From Pseudomonadota bacterium (GTDB taxonomy: Bacteria > Desulfobacterota > Desulfarculia > Desulfarculales > Desulfarculaceae): a DNA stretch of 64,000 bases. Shown here one piece after another: positions 26,841 to 35,239 of this stretch. The position numbers were made by a program, and so were the translations under genes. How positions within the stretch are numbered: position 1 is the stretch's first letter; each line of letters begins with the position of its first letter. The notes beneath the pieces were generated by a model, which was not told the origin of the DNA, ran no database searches, and saw only the letters and a program-made list of their open reading frames with translations. The DNA lies in assembly GCA_018896025.1 (NCBI GenBank), contig JAHIND010000017.1:248001-312000 (forward strand), given 5' to 3'.

Positions 26841-27638
26841 ATGGAGCTTTGGCAAGCGGCGGTGCTGGGAGTGGTGCAGGGGCTCACCGAGTTTCTGCCC
26901 ATCAGTTCCTCGGGGCATCTGGTCCTGGGGCAGCGCCTGCTCGGCTTCACCGAACCGGCCCTGATGTTCGACATCGCGGTGCACGTGGGCAGCCTGGTGG
27001 CCGTGGTGGGCGTGTTCTGGCGCGATCTGTGGAGCATCATCAGGGGCCTGTTCGTCTGGGACGACGAGGAGAGCAGCCAGGGACGCCGCCTGTTGTGGCT
27101 GGTGGTGGTGGGCAGCATCCCTACCGCCATCATCGGCTTCGCCTTCAAGGACCTTTTCGAGTCCATGTTCTCCTCGTTGCTCACCGTGGGTTTGGCCCTG
27201 TTGATAACCGGTTGGCTGCTTTTGGCCACCGCCCTGGTGCGACGCCCCGGCCGCCCCCTGGAAAAGGTGGGCGCGGGCCGGGCTCTCATCATCGGCCTGG
27301 TCCAGGGCCTGGCCATCACTCCGGGAATCAGCCGCTCGGGCAGCACCATCTCCATCGCCCTGTTGTTGGGGGTGAACCGCCGGGTGGCCGCCCACTATTC
27401 CTTCGTGCTGTCCATACCGGCTATCCTGGGGGCCCTGGTGTTGCAGGTGCACGAGTTGGGCGCGCCCAGCGCCGCCCAGGTGGCGCCCATGATCATGGGC
27501 TTCATCACCGCCGCCATCAGCGGCTACTGGGCCCTGCGGACGCTGCTCAAGATAGTGCAGGCCGGGGCCTTCCACTGGTTCGCGCCCTACTGCTTCGCGG
27601 TGGGCCTGTTCGCTCTGGCTTGGAACTTTTGGGGATAG
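26841..27638 (+). CDS. uppP: Undecaprenyl-diphosphatase
   Basis: UppP (BacA) recycles undecaprenyl diphosphate to the monophosphate carrier used for peptidoglycan and polysaccharides. The 265-residue membrane protein begins MELWQAAVLGVVQGLTEFLP with ISSSGHLVLGQRLL, then has the second signature LAITPGISRSGSTISIALLL near residue 160, and about eight hydrophobic segments. I chose the ATG at 26841 with GGGAG five bases upstream; a frame from 26790 lacks homology to the usual N-terminus. It is five bases ahead of the mannose-1-phosphate guanylyltransferase gene, consistent with a carrier-lipid and sugar-nucleotide operon. Confidence 0.96.
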   Translation: MELWQAAVLGVVQGLTEFLPISSSGHLVLGQRLLGFTEPALMFDIAVHVGSLVAVVGVFWRDLWSIIRGLFVWDDEESSQGRRLLWLVVVGSIPTAIIGFAFKDLFESMFSSLLTVGLALLITGWLLLATALVRRPGRPLEKVGAGRALIIGLVQGLAITPGISRSGSTISIALLLGVNRRVAAHYSFVLSIPAILGALVLQVHELGAPSAAQVAPMIMGFITAAISGYWALRTLLKIVQAGAFHWFAPYCFAVGLFALAWNFWG

Positions 27639-27642
27639 TTGA

Positions 27643-28725
27643 ATGAATTTGTACGCGGTGATAATGGCCGGGGGCTCCGGCACCCGCTTTTGGCCCGCCA
27701 GCAGGCAAAAGCGGCCCAAGCAGCTTCTCAGCCTCACCGGGCAGCGCAGCCTGTTGCAGCAGACCGTGGACCGCCTGGGCCCCCTGGTGGTGACCGACAA
27801 GGTGCTGGTGGTGACCGGGCGGGCCCACGCGGAGCAGGTGGGAGAGCAGCTCCCCGAACTGCCGCCCGCCAACATCCTGGCCGAGCCCATGGGCCGCAAC
27901 ACCGCCGCCGCCTGCGGCCTGGCCGCCGCCTGGGTGGCCCGGCGCGACCCCGGCGCGGTTTGCCTGGTATTGCCCGCCGACCATCTGATCACCGACGAAA
28001 CCCTGTTCATCAGCACCCTGGAGCGCGCCGCCCATCTGGCCGCCGCCCAGGAGGTGCTGGTCACCCTGGGGCTCACCCCTCGCTTCCCGGCCACCGGCTT
28101 CGGCTACATCGAGACCGGCGAGGTGGCCGACCCCGCGCCCCCGGCGGTGAGCAAGGTGGCCGCCTTCCACGAAAAGCCCGACCTGGCCACGGCCCAGGCC
28201 TACCTGGACGGCGGGCGGCATTTGTGGAACTCGGGCATGTTCGCCTGGCGGGCCGAGCGGCTTCTGGCCGAGTTGGAGCGCCACCTGCCCGAGTTGGCCT
28301 CGGGCCTGGCCGAGCTGGCCCCCGCCCTGGGCACCCCGGAGCAGGACGCGGCCCTGGATCGCATCTATCCCGGCCTGCCCTCCATCAGCGTGGACCACGG
28401 GGTGCTGGAGAAATGCTCCCGCCTGCTGGTGGTCAAGGCCGACTTCGGCTGGTCCGACGTGGGCTCCTGGGAAGCCATGGGCGAGCTTTGGGACCTGGAC
28501 CTCAACGGCAATGCCAACCAACAGGGCATCGAGCGCATACACGCGGTGGATTCCCAGGGAAACCTGGTCTCCGCCGGTGACCGCCTGGTGGCCCTGCTGG
28601 GGGTCAAGGACCTGGTGGCCGTGGTCACCGACGACGTGCTCTTGATCGCCCCCCGCGACCGCTGCCAGGAAGTGGGCCGCCTGCTGGAGGAGTTGAAGGT
28701 GAAGGGCCGGGAGGAATACCTGTGA
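27643..28725 (+). CDS. manC: Mannose-1-phosphate guanylyltransferase, single-domain type
   Basis: It makes GDP-mannose from GTP and mannose-1-phosphate. The 360-residue protein has the nucleotide-binding signature VIMAGGSGTRFWPASRQKRP, the AEPMGRNTAAACGLAA motif and the substrate motif FHEKPDL. It also has LWNSGMFAWRA and VVKADFGWSDVGSW. It lacks the C-terminal isomerase domain of bifunctional ManC/AlgA (about 470 residues), and a separate phosphomannose isomerase gene follows. Together with manA and the phosphomannomutase downstream it completes fructose-6-phosphate to GDP-mannose. Confidence 0.96.
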   Translation: MNLYAVIMAGGSGTRFWPASRQKRPKQLLSLTGQRSLLQQTVDRLGPLVVTDKVLVVTGRAHAEQVGEQLPELPPANILAEPMGRNTAAACGLAAAWVARRDPGAVCLVLPADHLITDETLFISTLERAAHLAAAQEVLVTLGLTPRFPATGFGYIETGEVADPAPPAVSKVAAFHEKPDLATAQAYLDGGRHLWNSGMFAWRAERLLAELERHLPELASGLAELAPALGTPEQDAALDRIYPGLPSISVDHGVLEKCSRLLVVKADFGWSDVGSWEAMGELWDLDLNGNANQQGIERIHAVDSQGNLVSAGDRLVALLGVKDLVAVVTDDVLLIAPRDRCQEVGRLLEELKVKGREEYL

Positions 28726-28748
28726 GCCGAAAGGGGATGAAGTAACCC

Positions 28749-29354
28749 ATGGAGTGGTTGAAAGACATAACCCAGTGGGTTGCGCACTTCGCCCAAACCC
28801 CCTACGGTGGCTGGGCCCTGTTTGCCCTGGCCTTTGCCGAGAGCTCCTTTTTCCCCATCCCCCCGGATGTTCTGCTCATGGCCCTGTGCGCGGTCAAGCC
28901 GGAGTACAGCCTGTGGTTCGCCACCATCTGCACCGTGGCTTCGGTGCTGGGGGGCATGTTCGGCTATTTCATCGGCATCAAGGGCGGACGCCCCCTGATG
29001 TACCGCTGGTTCTCCACTGAAAAAATTGCCCTGGTGGAGGGCTACTACCAACGCTACGACGTGTGGGCGGTGGGCGCGGCCGGGCTCACCCCCCTGCCCT
29101 ACAAGATATTCACCATCACCGCCGGGGTCTTCGACCTAAGCTTCCCCCGCTTCGTGCTGGCCTCGGTGCTCAGCCGGGGGGCGCGCTTCTATGCCCTGGG
29201 GGTGATCTTCTGGTACTTCGGCCCGGCCATCCAGACCTGGGTCAAGGAATACTTCGGTTGGATAGCGGCGGTCTTCTTCGTGCTCTTGGTGGGCGGCTTC
29301 TGGGCCGTCAAGCATCTTAGCGGGAAGGCGGCCAAAAGCGGAGAGAGCCTGTGA
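28749..29354 (+). CDS. DedA/YqaA-family membrane protein
   Basis: The 201-residue protein has about five hydrophobic segments. It includes the VTT-type features LAFAESSFFPIPPDVLLMAL and a conserved Gly-rich GGMFGYFIGIKGGRPL, plus LTPLPYKIFTITAG. Known DedA/VTT proteins help recycle undecaprenyl phosphate or scramble lipids. Its place between the GDP-mannose genes and next to uppP would suit a carrier-lipid role, which is inference. It overlaps the manA GTG start by four bases. Confidence 0.88.
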   Translation: MEWLKDITQWVAHFAQTPYGGWALFALAFAESSFFPIPPDVLLMALCAVKPEYSLWFATICTVASVLGGMFGYFIGIKGGRPLMYRWFSTEKIALVEGYYQRYDVWAVGAAGLTPLPYKIFTITAGVFDLSFPRFVLASVLSRGARFYALGVIFWYFGPAIQTWVKEYFGWIAAVFFVLLVGGFWAVKHLSGKAAKSGESL

Positions 29355-30352
29355 GCCTTGCTTTCGGACCGCTCAAGATGATCCCCATTTTTTTGCCCAA
29401 GGTGTGGGCCGAGCCGCGCTTTCCCGAGCCCTGGGCCTCCAGCCTGGGGGCCCCCCTGGGCACCGGCGAGGTGTGGCTCGCCTCGGACCGTTTGCACATT
29501 ACCCACGTGGCCGCCGGACCCCTGGTGGGCATGGGCCTGGACCAGGTCATCGCCCAGTGGCCTGAGTACATCCTGGGGCCGGGCGCGGCCTCCGGCTTCC
29601 CCCTGTTGCTAAAGCTGCTCAACGTGGGCCAGTGGCTCTCGGTGCAGGTGCACCCGGACGACGCCACCGCCGCCCGCCTGGCCAACGAGCCCTGGGGCAA
29701 GGGCGAGGCCTGGCACATCCTGCACGCCCAGACCGGGGCCCAGCTGGTGCACGGCCTGGCCCCAGGAACGAACACGGAGCAGGTGGCCCAAGCCGCGGCC
29801 CAGGACAGGCTGCCCGACATCCTGGCCAAGGTCCCGGCCCAGACCGGCGACACCTTCGACGTGCCCGCCGGGACCCTGCACACCACCGGACCGGGGCTCT
29901 TGATCCTGGAGGTGCAGCAGGCCTCTGACCTCACCTACCGCCTCTACGACTGGGACCGCCCCGGCCCGGACGGCAAGCCCCGCCGCCTGCACCTGGACCA
30001 CGCCCTGGAGGCGCTGAGGCCCAGCGGACCGGGCCGGCCCCTGCCCGCCCTGCCCCTTTCCCAGCCCCCCTGGGAGGTGACGTCCCTGGTGCGCACCCAT
30101 GCATTCGGGTTGCTCAAATATGCCATTATGGGAAAAGGCGCCCTGGAGCGGCCCGGCACCGGTCCGGGACTGCTGTGGGTGGAGTTGGGCAAGGGCCGCC
30201 TGGAGTTCCCCGGCGGCGAGCATCCGGCGGAAGATTTGCGTCCGGGCCAGTGCTGGCTGCTGCCCGCCGGTTGTGCCCCGGCCCAGGTGGCCGCCAAGGA
30301 CGAGATGGTTTTTTATCAAGCCTGGGCTCCGGGCCCCGGCCAACTGCCCTAG
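29351..30352 (+). CDS. manA: Mannose-6-phosphate isomerase, class I type
   Basis: It interconverts fructose-6-phosphate and mannose-6-phosphate. The 333-residue protein carries the zinc-site motif LSVQVHPDD, the later Glu/His region KGEAWHILHA, and TFDVPAGTLHTTGPGLLILEVQQ. It is shorter than the E. coli enzyme (about 390) and close to the small class I form found in many bacteria. The start GTG overlaps the dedA stop as GTGA, so translation is coupled. The product feeds phosphomannomutase and ManC. Confidence 0.93.
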   Translation: MSLAFGPLKMIPIFLPKVWAEPRFPEPWASSLGAPLGTGEVWLASDRLHITHVAAGPLVGMGLDQVIAQWPEYILGPGAASGFPLLLKLLNVGQWLSVQVHPDDATAARLANEPWGKGEAWHILHAQTGAQLVHGLAPGTNTEQVAQAAAQDRLPDILAKVPAQTGDTFDVPAGTLHTTGPGLLILEVQQASDLTYRLYDWDRPGPDGKPRRLHLDHALEALRPSGPGRPLPALPLSQPPWEVTSLVRTHAFGLLKYAIMGKGALERPGTGPGLLWVELGKGRLEFPGGEHPAEDLRPGQCWLLPAGCAPAQVAAKDEMVFYQAWAPGPGQLP

Positions 30353-30379
30353 ACCAGGCATCGGAGGAGAAATACAAGC

Positions 30380-31732
30380 ATGAATTCCTCAATTTTCCGC
30401 GAATACGACATCCGGGGCGTGGTGGACAAGGACATCAACGACGCCGACGTGGTGACCCTGGGCAAGGCCATCGGCACCTACATGGCCGGCAAGGGGGTGG
30501 AGGCCATCACCCTGGGCCGGGACTGCCGCCTGAGCGCCGACCGCTACCGCGACCTTCTGTGCCAGGGCCTGCTCTCCACCGGACGCAAGATCAAGGACAT
30601 CGGGGTGGTCACCACCCCCATGCTCTACTTCTCGGTGTTCCATTTCCAGATGGACGGCGGGGTGATGATCACCGCCAGCCACAACCCCGGCGACTACAAC
30701 GGCTTCAAGGTGATGATCGGCAAGAGCACCATCTACGGGGCCGAGATCCAGAAGCTCTACCAGATCGCCGAAGCCGGTGAGTTCACCACGGGCCAGGGCT
30801 CCAAGGAGGAGGTGGACGTCGCAATCCCCTATTCCGACTACCTGGTGGAGCACATCGAGATTCCCAAGAAGCTCAAGATCGCGGTGGACTCGGGCAACGG
30901 CACCGCCGGTCCGGTGGTGCTGCCCATCATGAAGCGCCTGGGCGTCGAGGTGACCCCCCTATACTGCGAGATGGACGGCACCTTCCCCAACCACGAGCCC
31001 GACCCCACCGTGCCGGCCAACCTGGCCGACCTCATCGCCACGGTAAAGGAAAAGGGCCTCATGGCCGGAGTGGCCTTTGACGGCGACTGCGACCGGGTGG
31101 GCGTGGTGGACGAGAAGGGTCAGATTATCTTCGGGGACATGCTCTTGGCCATCTTCGCCCGCAGCATCGTAAAGGAAAACCCCGGTGCCCTGTTCATCGG
31201 CGAGGTCAAGTGCTCCAAGAACCTCTACGACGACATCGAAAAGCACGGGGGCAAGGCTCTGATGTGGCGCACCGGCCACAGCCTGATAAAGCAAAAAATG
31301 GCCGAAACCGGGGCCTTATTGGCCGGCGAGATGAGCGGGCACATGTTCTTCAAGCACCGCTGGTTCGGCTTTGACGACGGCATCTACGCCGCCCTGCGCT
31401 TCTGCGAGCTTCTGGCCGCCAGCGAGGCGCCCCTGTCCACCTGGCTGGCCGACATGCCGCCGGTGGTCTCCACCCCGGAGATAAGGGTGGAGTGCGCCGA
31501 CGACATCAAGTTCAAGGTGGTGGATGAAGTGAAAAAGGCCATGTCCGGCGAATACGAGGTCATCGACGTGGACGGGGTCCGGGTGAACTTCCCGGACGGG
31601 TGGGGCCTGGTCCGGGCCAGCAACACTCAGCCCGCCCTGGTGCTGCGTTTCGAGGCCCAGAGCCAAGAGCGCCTGGAAGAAATACGCGCCCTGGTGGAGG
31701 GCGAGGTCAAGAAGGCCCGCGCCAGCCTCTAG
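30380..31732 (+). CDS. Phosphomannomutase / phosphoglucomutase
   Basis: This interconverts hexose-6- and hexose-1-phosphates. The 450-residue protein of the alpha-D-phosphohexomutase family begins FREYDIRGVVDKDIND, has the phosphoserine loop ITASHNPGDYNGFKVM near residue 96, the metal-binding DGDCDR near 235, the sugar loop GEMSGHMFF, and a C-terminal phosphate-binding VRASNTQPALVLRFEA. The best match is AlgC/ManB type, supplying mannose-1-phosphate to ManC. GGAGGAG precedes the ATG. It closes the uppP-manC-dedA-manA operon and is followed by a strong terminator. Confidence 0.95.
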   Translation: MNSSIFREYDIRGVVDKDINDADVVTLGKAIGTYMAGKGVEAITLGRDCRLSADRYRDLLCQGLLSTGRKIKDIGVVTTPMLYFSVFHFQMDGGVMITASHNPGDYNGFKVMIGKSTIYGAEIQKLYQIAEAGEFTTGQGSKEEVDVAIPYSDYLVEHIEIPKKLKIAVDSGNGTAGPVVLPIMKRLGVEVTPLYCEMDGTFPNHEPDPTVPANLADLIATVKEKGLMAGVAFDGDCDRVGVVDEKGQIIFGDMLLAIFARSIVKENPGALFIGEVKCSKNLYDDIEKHGGKALMWRTGHSLIKQKMAETGALLAGEMSGHMFFKHRWFGFDDGIYAALRFCELLAASEAPLSTWLADMPPVVSTPEIRVECADDIKFKVVDEVKKAMSGEYEVIDVDGVRVNFPDGWGLVRASNTQPALVLRFEAQSQERLEEIRALVEGEVKKARASL

Positions 31733-31748
31733 GCCGAGACAGACAAAA

Positions 31749-31784
31749 CCAAAAGCCCTCCCGGCGGGAGGGCTTTTGGTTTTT
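31749..31784 (+). terminator. Strong rho-independent terminator after the GDP-mannose operon
   Basis: A perfect 14-base-pair stem (CCAAAAGCCCTCCC with GGGAGGGCTTTTGG) and a three-base loop are followed by TTTTT. The A-rich left arm could also act on transcripts from the other strand. Confidence 0.92.
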
Positions 31785-31870
31785 GAAAACAGCGTTGATA
31801 ATTCACATGAACATGAGTTTAATATTGTTTATTAATTGTATTTATTGAGTTTTTACCACCGTCCCACTGT
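31785..31870. other. AT-rich spacer before the sensor-like gene
   Basis: This spacer is strikingly AT-rich for the window (runs such as TAATATTG and TTTATTAATT). It holds no ORF and is the start of a lower-GC island that continues through the PAS-domain gene. Confidence 0.4.
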
Positions 31871-32563
31871 TCAACCATCGACCGACTCATCCAGGTCCAG
31901 GATCTGGGTGGTGGACGTGTGTTTGTATTCAGTGGTGTGGAAGGAACGCAAGTTTTGCAGTTTGTTAAGGATTCCCTTGGCGTTCAAGGCCGCTTGCGTC
32001 ATCGTCTTTAAGTGTTGCTTTATCTGGAGAGGGATTTCCGGCTCCAGGGCGCAAAGCTCGATGGTGCCGGTGATTATCTGCAGGGGTTGGCTCAATTCGT
32101 GGCTGGCCGCTCCAGCGGTCTGTATGGCCGCTCGCATTTTTTCGTTGGCCAAGGCTTCCTGCTCCAAACTATGCCGCACACTCAAATCCATCATGATGCC
32201 CACGAGTCCCAGGCAGGAGCCATCCTGGTCTTTTACCACTGCCTTGTGAAACTCGAAAAACCGGCGTTTGCCATCGGCGCAGAGCACCTCGGACTCGTAA
32301 ACCTGGACGCCCCCCTGCTTCATCAACTCCAGGTCCTTGGCGTGGTAGATTTCAGCCAGGTCAGCGGGTATCTTGCCGCACAGGTCCGTGACTTTCCGGC
32401 CAACAATGGCATCCTTGGGAAGGCCCATAATCATGTCGGCGAGAAGCTGGTTGACGCACTGGTAGCGACCTTCCGCATCCTTGAAGAAGATGGGAGAGGG
32501 GATGAAATCAAGCAAAGTCCAGAGGGAAAAGTTATCGCTCTCGCATGGGCTTTCCTCGACCAT
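31871..32563 (-). CDS. PAS protein with histidine-kinase dimerisation domain but no ATPase domain
   Basis: The 230-residue protein has a PAS domain (about residues 13-125: FIPSPIFFKDAEGRYQCVNQ, then IVGRKVTDLCGKIPADLAE), ending with a PAC-type region. It is followed by a HisKA-like helix pair with an H-box (GAASHELSQPLQIITGTIEL, about residues 155-175) and a second helix. It stops about 50 residues later with no N, G1, F or G2 boxes. No coding frame for an ATPase domain is seen downstream in the AT-rich spacer. It may be a phospho-acceptor or a truncated sensor. The ATG at 32563 or a GTG two codons earlier could be the start. Confidence 0.82.
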   Translation of the reverse strand: MVEESPCESDNFSLWTLLDFIPSPIFFKDAEGRYQCVNQLLADMIMGLPKDAIVGRKVTDLCGKIPADLAEIYHAKDLELMKQGGVQVYESEVLCADGKRRFFEFHKAVVKDQDGSCLGLVGIMMDLSVRHSLEQEALANEKMRAAIQTAGAASHELSQPLQIITGTIELCALEPEIPLQIKQHLKTMTQAALNAKGILNKLQNLRSFHTTEYKHTSTTQILDLDESVDG

Positions 32564-32689
32564 AGCCACCGCCTATTTGGTAAGAAGACCTGAAAGCAAG
32601 CCTTGGTCAATCTTTGTTTTATTTATTATATCAATTTATTATCCTGTAATGAATCGATTTTATCGGCTTTTTTGCCGCATAAGCTTGGG

Positions 32690-33031
32690 CTATTCTTCGT
32701 ATTCCAAACTTACCTGATCGCCAAAGGCGTCGGCCAGTTCGGCCTCCAGGTCCACCAGCTCGGTGGGGCCCTCGCACTCCACCACCAACTCGCGCTCGTC
32801 CAACAGCTTGAGGCGGCCGTGTTTGGCGAATATTTCTATGGCCTTGGTCACGTCCACCGTGACCCAGCCCTTCATGCGGGCCAGCAGCTCCGCCCCTTTG
32901 AGGGGGCGCTCGATCTCCAGGTCCACTTGGCGCTTCTTGGCCTCCCAGCCGATGCGGCAGGGCTGGGTGAGCACCGGACTCACCGGGTCCAGCATGGCCG
33001 CGCAAGTGAGCCAAACCCTGGCTCTGAGCAT
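32690..33031 (-). CDS. Hypothetical protein beside the exopolysaccharide locus
   Basis: I do not recognise this 113-residue protein. It begins MLRARVWLTCAAMLDPVSPV and continues with a basic segment (AKKRQVDLEIERPL), then an amphipathic alpha/beta stretch and an acidic end (ADAFGDQVSLEYEE). The ATG at 33029-33031 was chosen because AAGGAGG lies seven bases upstream; a longer frame to 33097 looks like a shadow. It diverges from the export gene. Bases 32564-32689, between it and the sensor-like gene, hold nothing I can assign. Confidence 0.65.
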   Translation of the reverse strand: MLRARVWLTCAAMLDPVSPVLTQPCRIGWEAKKRQVDLEIERPLKGAELLARMKGWVTVDVTKAIEIFAKHGRLKLLDERELVVECEGPTELVDLEAELADAFGDQVSLEYEE

Positions 33032-33122
33032 GGGGCGCCTCCTTGTTGCGTTAGATGGTTGCCTATGCACTATACGAGGCCGGTGCCAGGCAGTCAACCA
33101 AGAGGCTAACTGTATTTAAATC

Positions 33123-33152
33123 TTGAATTAAACGAACAAAACCGTGTATAAA
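33123..33152 (+). promoter_or_regulatory. Candidate promoter of the exosortase/exopolysaccharide operon
   Basis: TTGAAT at 33123-33128 and TATAAA at 33147-33152, with an 18-base spacer, match four and five of six consensus positions. It stands in the AT-rich divergent region upstream of the export gene, the first of a long co-directional gene run. Confidence 0.5.
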
Positions 33153-33166
33153 TTCTAAGAGAAACA

Positions 33167-33197
33167 CCCCTAGCCGGGGCCCGTGGGGGCCCTAGGA
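33167..33197 (+). promoter_or_regulatory. Leader hairpin ending at the export-gene ribosome site
   Basis: CCTAG (33169-33173) can pair with CTAGG (33192-33196), with GGGCCC blocks able to stack inside. The right arm runs into TAGGAGA, the likely ribosome site for the ATG at 33209. The hairpin could mask that site, but this is only a folding prediction by eye. Confidence 0.35.
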
Positions 33198-33208
33198 GAC
33201 CATTGGCC

Positions 33209-33835
33209 ATGAGCCGACATTTCTCCCAAAAATTCTCTTGGACCGCCGCCTTTTTCCTGCTGGCGGGTCTGTTTTGCCTCACCGCCGCCGTTTCCCCGGT
33301 GGGAGCGGAGCAACCGTTGGTGCAGAAAAAGCCCCTGGTCCAGCAGGAGCCCATCTACCGCATCGGGCCCAGCGACCTGTTGGAGATCGTCACCTGGCGC
33401 GAGGAACAGCTAACCCGCAAGGACGTCCTGGTGCGTCCCGACGGCCGCATCTCCCTGCCGCTCACCGACGACATCATGGCCGCGGGTCTTACCCTCATGC
33501 AGCTCAAGTACCGCATCACCAAGGCCCTCAGCCACTATCTGGAGGCCCCCCAGGTCTACGTGGTGCTCACCAACCCGCGCCACTGGGAGATCAGCGTGCT
33601 GGGCAACGTCAAAAAGGAGGGCAACTTCCAGATGTTGAAGCCCACCGACGTGATGCAGGCCCTGTCCATGGCCGGCGGCTTCAACGAATGGGCCAACAAG
33701 GACGAGGTGTTTATCCTGCGGGGTATCGGCCCGCGTCAGCAGCGTTTTCTCTTTGAGTATTCCGAAGTCATAAACGGCGAAAAAAGAGAACAAAACATCA
33801 TACTTAAGCCTGGCGACATCATCGTCGTCCCCTAA
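33209..33835 (+). CDS. Polysaccharide export protein (Wza-like, exosortase-locus type)
   Basis: The 208-residue product has a signal peptide (about residues 1-30, cleaved near PVGAEQ) and no convincing lipobox. It contains the Poly_export domain (YRIGPSDLLEIVTWREEQL and VRPDGRISLPLTDDI) and a single SLBB-type region (WEISVLGNVKKEGNF to NIILKPGDIIVVP). Such proteins form part of the outer-membrane channel for polysaccharide. It is shorter than Wza (about 380 residues) because it has only one SLBB domain, which is usual for XrtA-type loci. The ATG at 33209 has TAGGAGA nine bases upstream. Confidence 0.93.
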   Translation: MSRHFSQKFSWTAAFFLLAGLFCLTAAVSPVGAEQPLVQKKPLVQQEPIYRIGPSDLLEIVTWREEQLTRKDVLVRPDGRISLPLTDDIMAAGLTLMQLKYRITKALSHYLEAPQVYVVLTNPRHWEISVLGNVKKEGNFQMLKPTDVMQALSMAGGFNEWANKDEVFILRGIGPRQQRFLFEYSEVINGEKREQNIILKPGDIIVVP

Positions 33836-33875
33836 CATGGGCGCTCTCCCACTCCCCACGGCAAGGCCCGGCTAG

Positions 33876-35234
33876 ATGCACAAGAAAACAACGCCACCCC
33901 CCAAGCTCCAACCTGGGGTGGTGGTGTTGCTCAAGGACTCGCTTTGCCTGCTGGCCTGCCTGGCCCTTTCCCTGTGCTTCGCCGCCCCGTCCCGGGCGGC
34001 CATCATCACCCCCTACGTGACCCTGACCGGAGGCTGGAGCGACAACGTGCGCCTCACCCGGGTGCCCCGCTCGGACTTTTTCCTCAAGGCGGGGATCGGG
34101 GTGAACGGCGACTGGAAATGGCCGGGGCATTCGTTGCTGGTGCGCGCCGGGGCCCAATACGCCCAATACCTGGATCTGGACGACCTGGACGGTTTCGACA
34201 GCGCCAACGTGGGATTCAATTACCAGTACTCGCCCTCGCCCCGCTGGCAGTTCACGGTGGCCGACACCTACATCTCCACCTTTGACAAGCCCGAGCTATC
34301 CGATACCGGCGAGTTGGTCACGGTGCGCAACACCACCGGGAGGGTGGACCGCAACACCTTCTCCTTCAGGGTGCTGCACAAGTATTCGGCCTATGACAGC
34401 ATAGACCTGATGTACACCAACACCTTCTCCAAGGGCGAGAACGAAGACCAGGAGGACACCGACTTCAACCAGTTGGCCGCCAACTGGATTCATCGTCTCA
34501 CCTACCAGTGGGAACTGGCCGCGGGGGTCAGCGGCACGCGCACCGATTACCAGATATCGCCCGACGAGGAGCGGGGCCGGGCCTACGTCCGCCTCACCCG
34601 CCTGGTGGGCCCCAGCATGCGCACCTATGGCCAGCTTTCCTACGCCATAAACCGGGCCACCAGCAGCGACGAGTTGACGGAAGACAGCCGCAACTATGAA
34701 ACCGTATCCTTTGAAGCGGGCGTCAGCCAAGACGTGAGCCCCAGGCTGTCCTGGCAGTTCGGGGCCGGCTGGTCCATGGTCAACGGCAACGACCAATACA
34801 ACAACGCGGCGGACAAGGGATTCCCCCTACTCAACGCCTCGATCACCTACCGGGGCCCCAGGTGGACCCTCACCGGCTACGCCACCGCCGACCTGGGGCA
34901 GTTCGACTACCTGGGCGACAACTCCGGTCTGACGGTGAGCCACCGTGCCGGACTCTCCTACACCTACCGCGTCACCAAGTTACAGGACCTCACCCTGAAC
35001 GCGGCCTACGTGCGCAACGACTACCAGGAAAGCACCATCGCCAATATCAATACCCAACAAGGTATAGTGAACTCATACGTTTTTTCCGCCCGCTATACCT
35101 GGCAAATGCATAGACATTGGCGTTTATCTCTGGAATATTCATATTTAAACCGTGACGCGGAAGTGGATGATGACGATAGACAGCAAAATCAGGTATTGTT
35201 AATTTTGTACACAGATTATCCCTTTAGGTGGTGA
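33876..35234 (+). CDS. Outer-membrane beta-barrel protein of the exosortase locus
   Basis: The 452-residue protein has a signal peptide (about residues 15-47, ending RAAIITPYV) and then a repeating beta pattern of alternating hydrophobic and aromatic residues, such as FNYQYSPSPRWQFTVADTYI and LSYAINRATSS. It ends in an aromatic terminal strand (LLILYTDYPFRW), as outer-membrane barrels do. It matches the general character of the XrtA-system outer-membrane protein. The likely role is a conduit or anchor for polysaccharide export next to the Wza-like protein. It starts 40 bp after that gene. Confidence 0.85.
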   Translation: MHKKTTPPPKLQPGVVVLLKDSLCLLACLALSLCFAAPSRAAIITPYVTLTGGWSDNVRLTRVPRSDFFLKAGIGVNGDWKWPGHSLLVRAGAQYAQYLDLDDLDGFDSANVGFNYQYSPSPRWQFTVADTYISTFDKPELSDTGELVTVRNTTGRVDRNTFSFRVLHKYSAYDSIDLMYTNTFSKGENEDQEDTDFNQLAANWIHRLTYQWELAAGVSGTRTDYQISPDEERGRAYVRLTRLVGPSMRTYGQLSYAINRATSSDELTEDSRNYETVSFEAGVSQDVSPRLSWQFGAGWSMVNGNDQYNNAADKGFPLLNASITYRGPRWTLTGYATADLGQFDYLGDNSGLTVSHRAGLSYTYRVTKLQDLTLNAAYVRNDYQESTIANINTQQGIVNSYVFSARYTWQMHRHWRLSLEYSYLNRDAEVDDDDRQQNQVLLILYTDYPFRW

Positions 35235-35239
35235 GATAA

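Noticed and set aside
31871..32563. Frameshift hiding a kinase ATPase domain downstream of the PAS protein
   Set aside because: The downstream AT-rich spacer has no frame with N, G1 or G2 boxes before the terminator at 31749.
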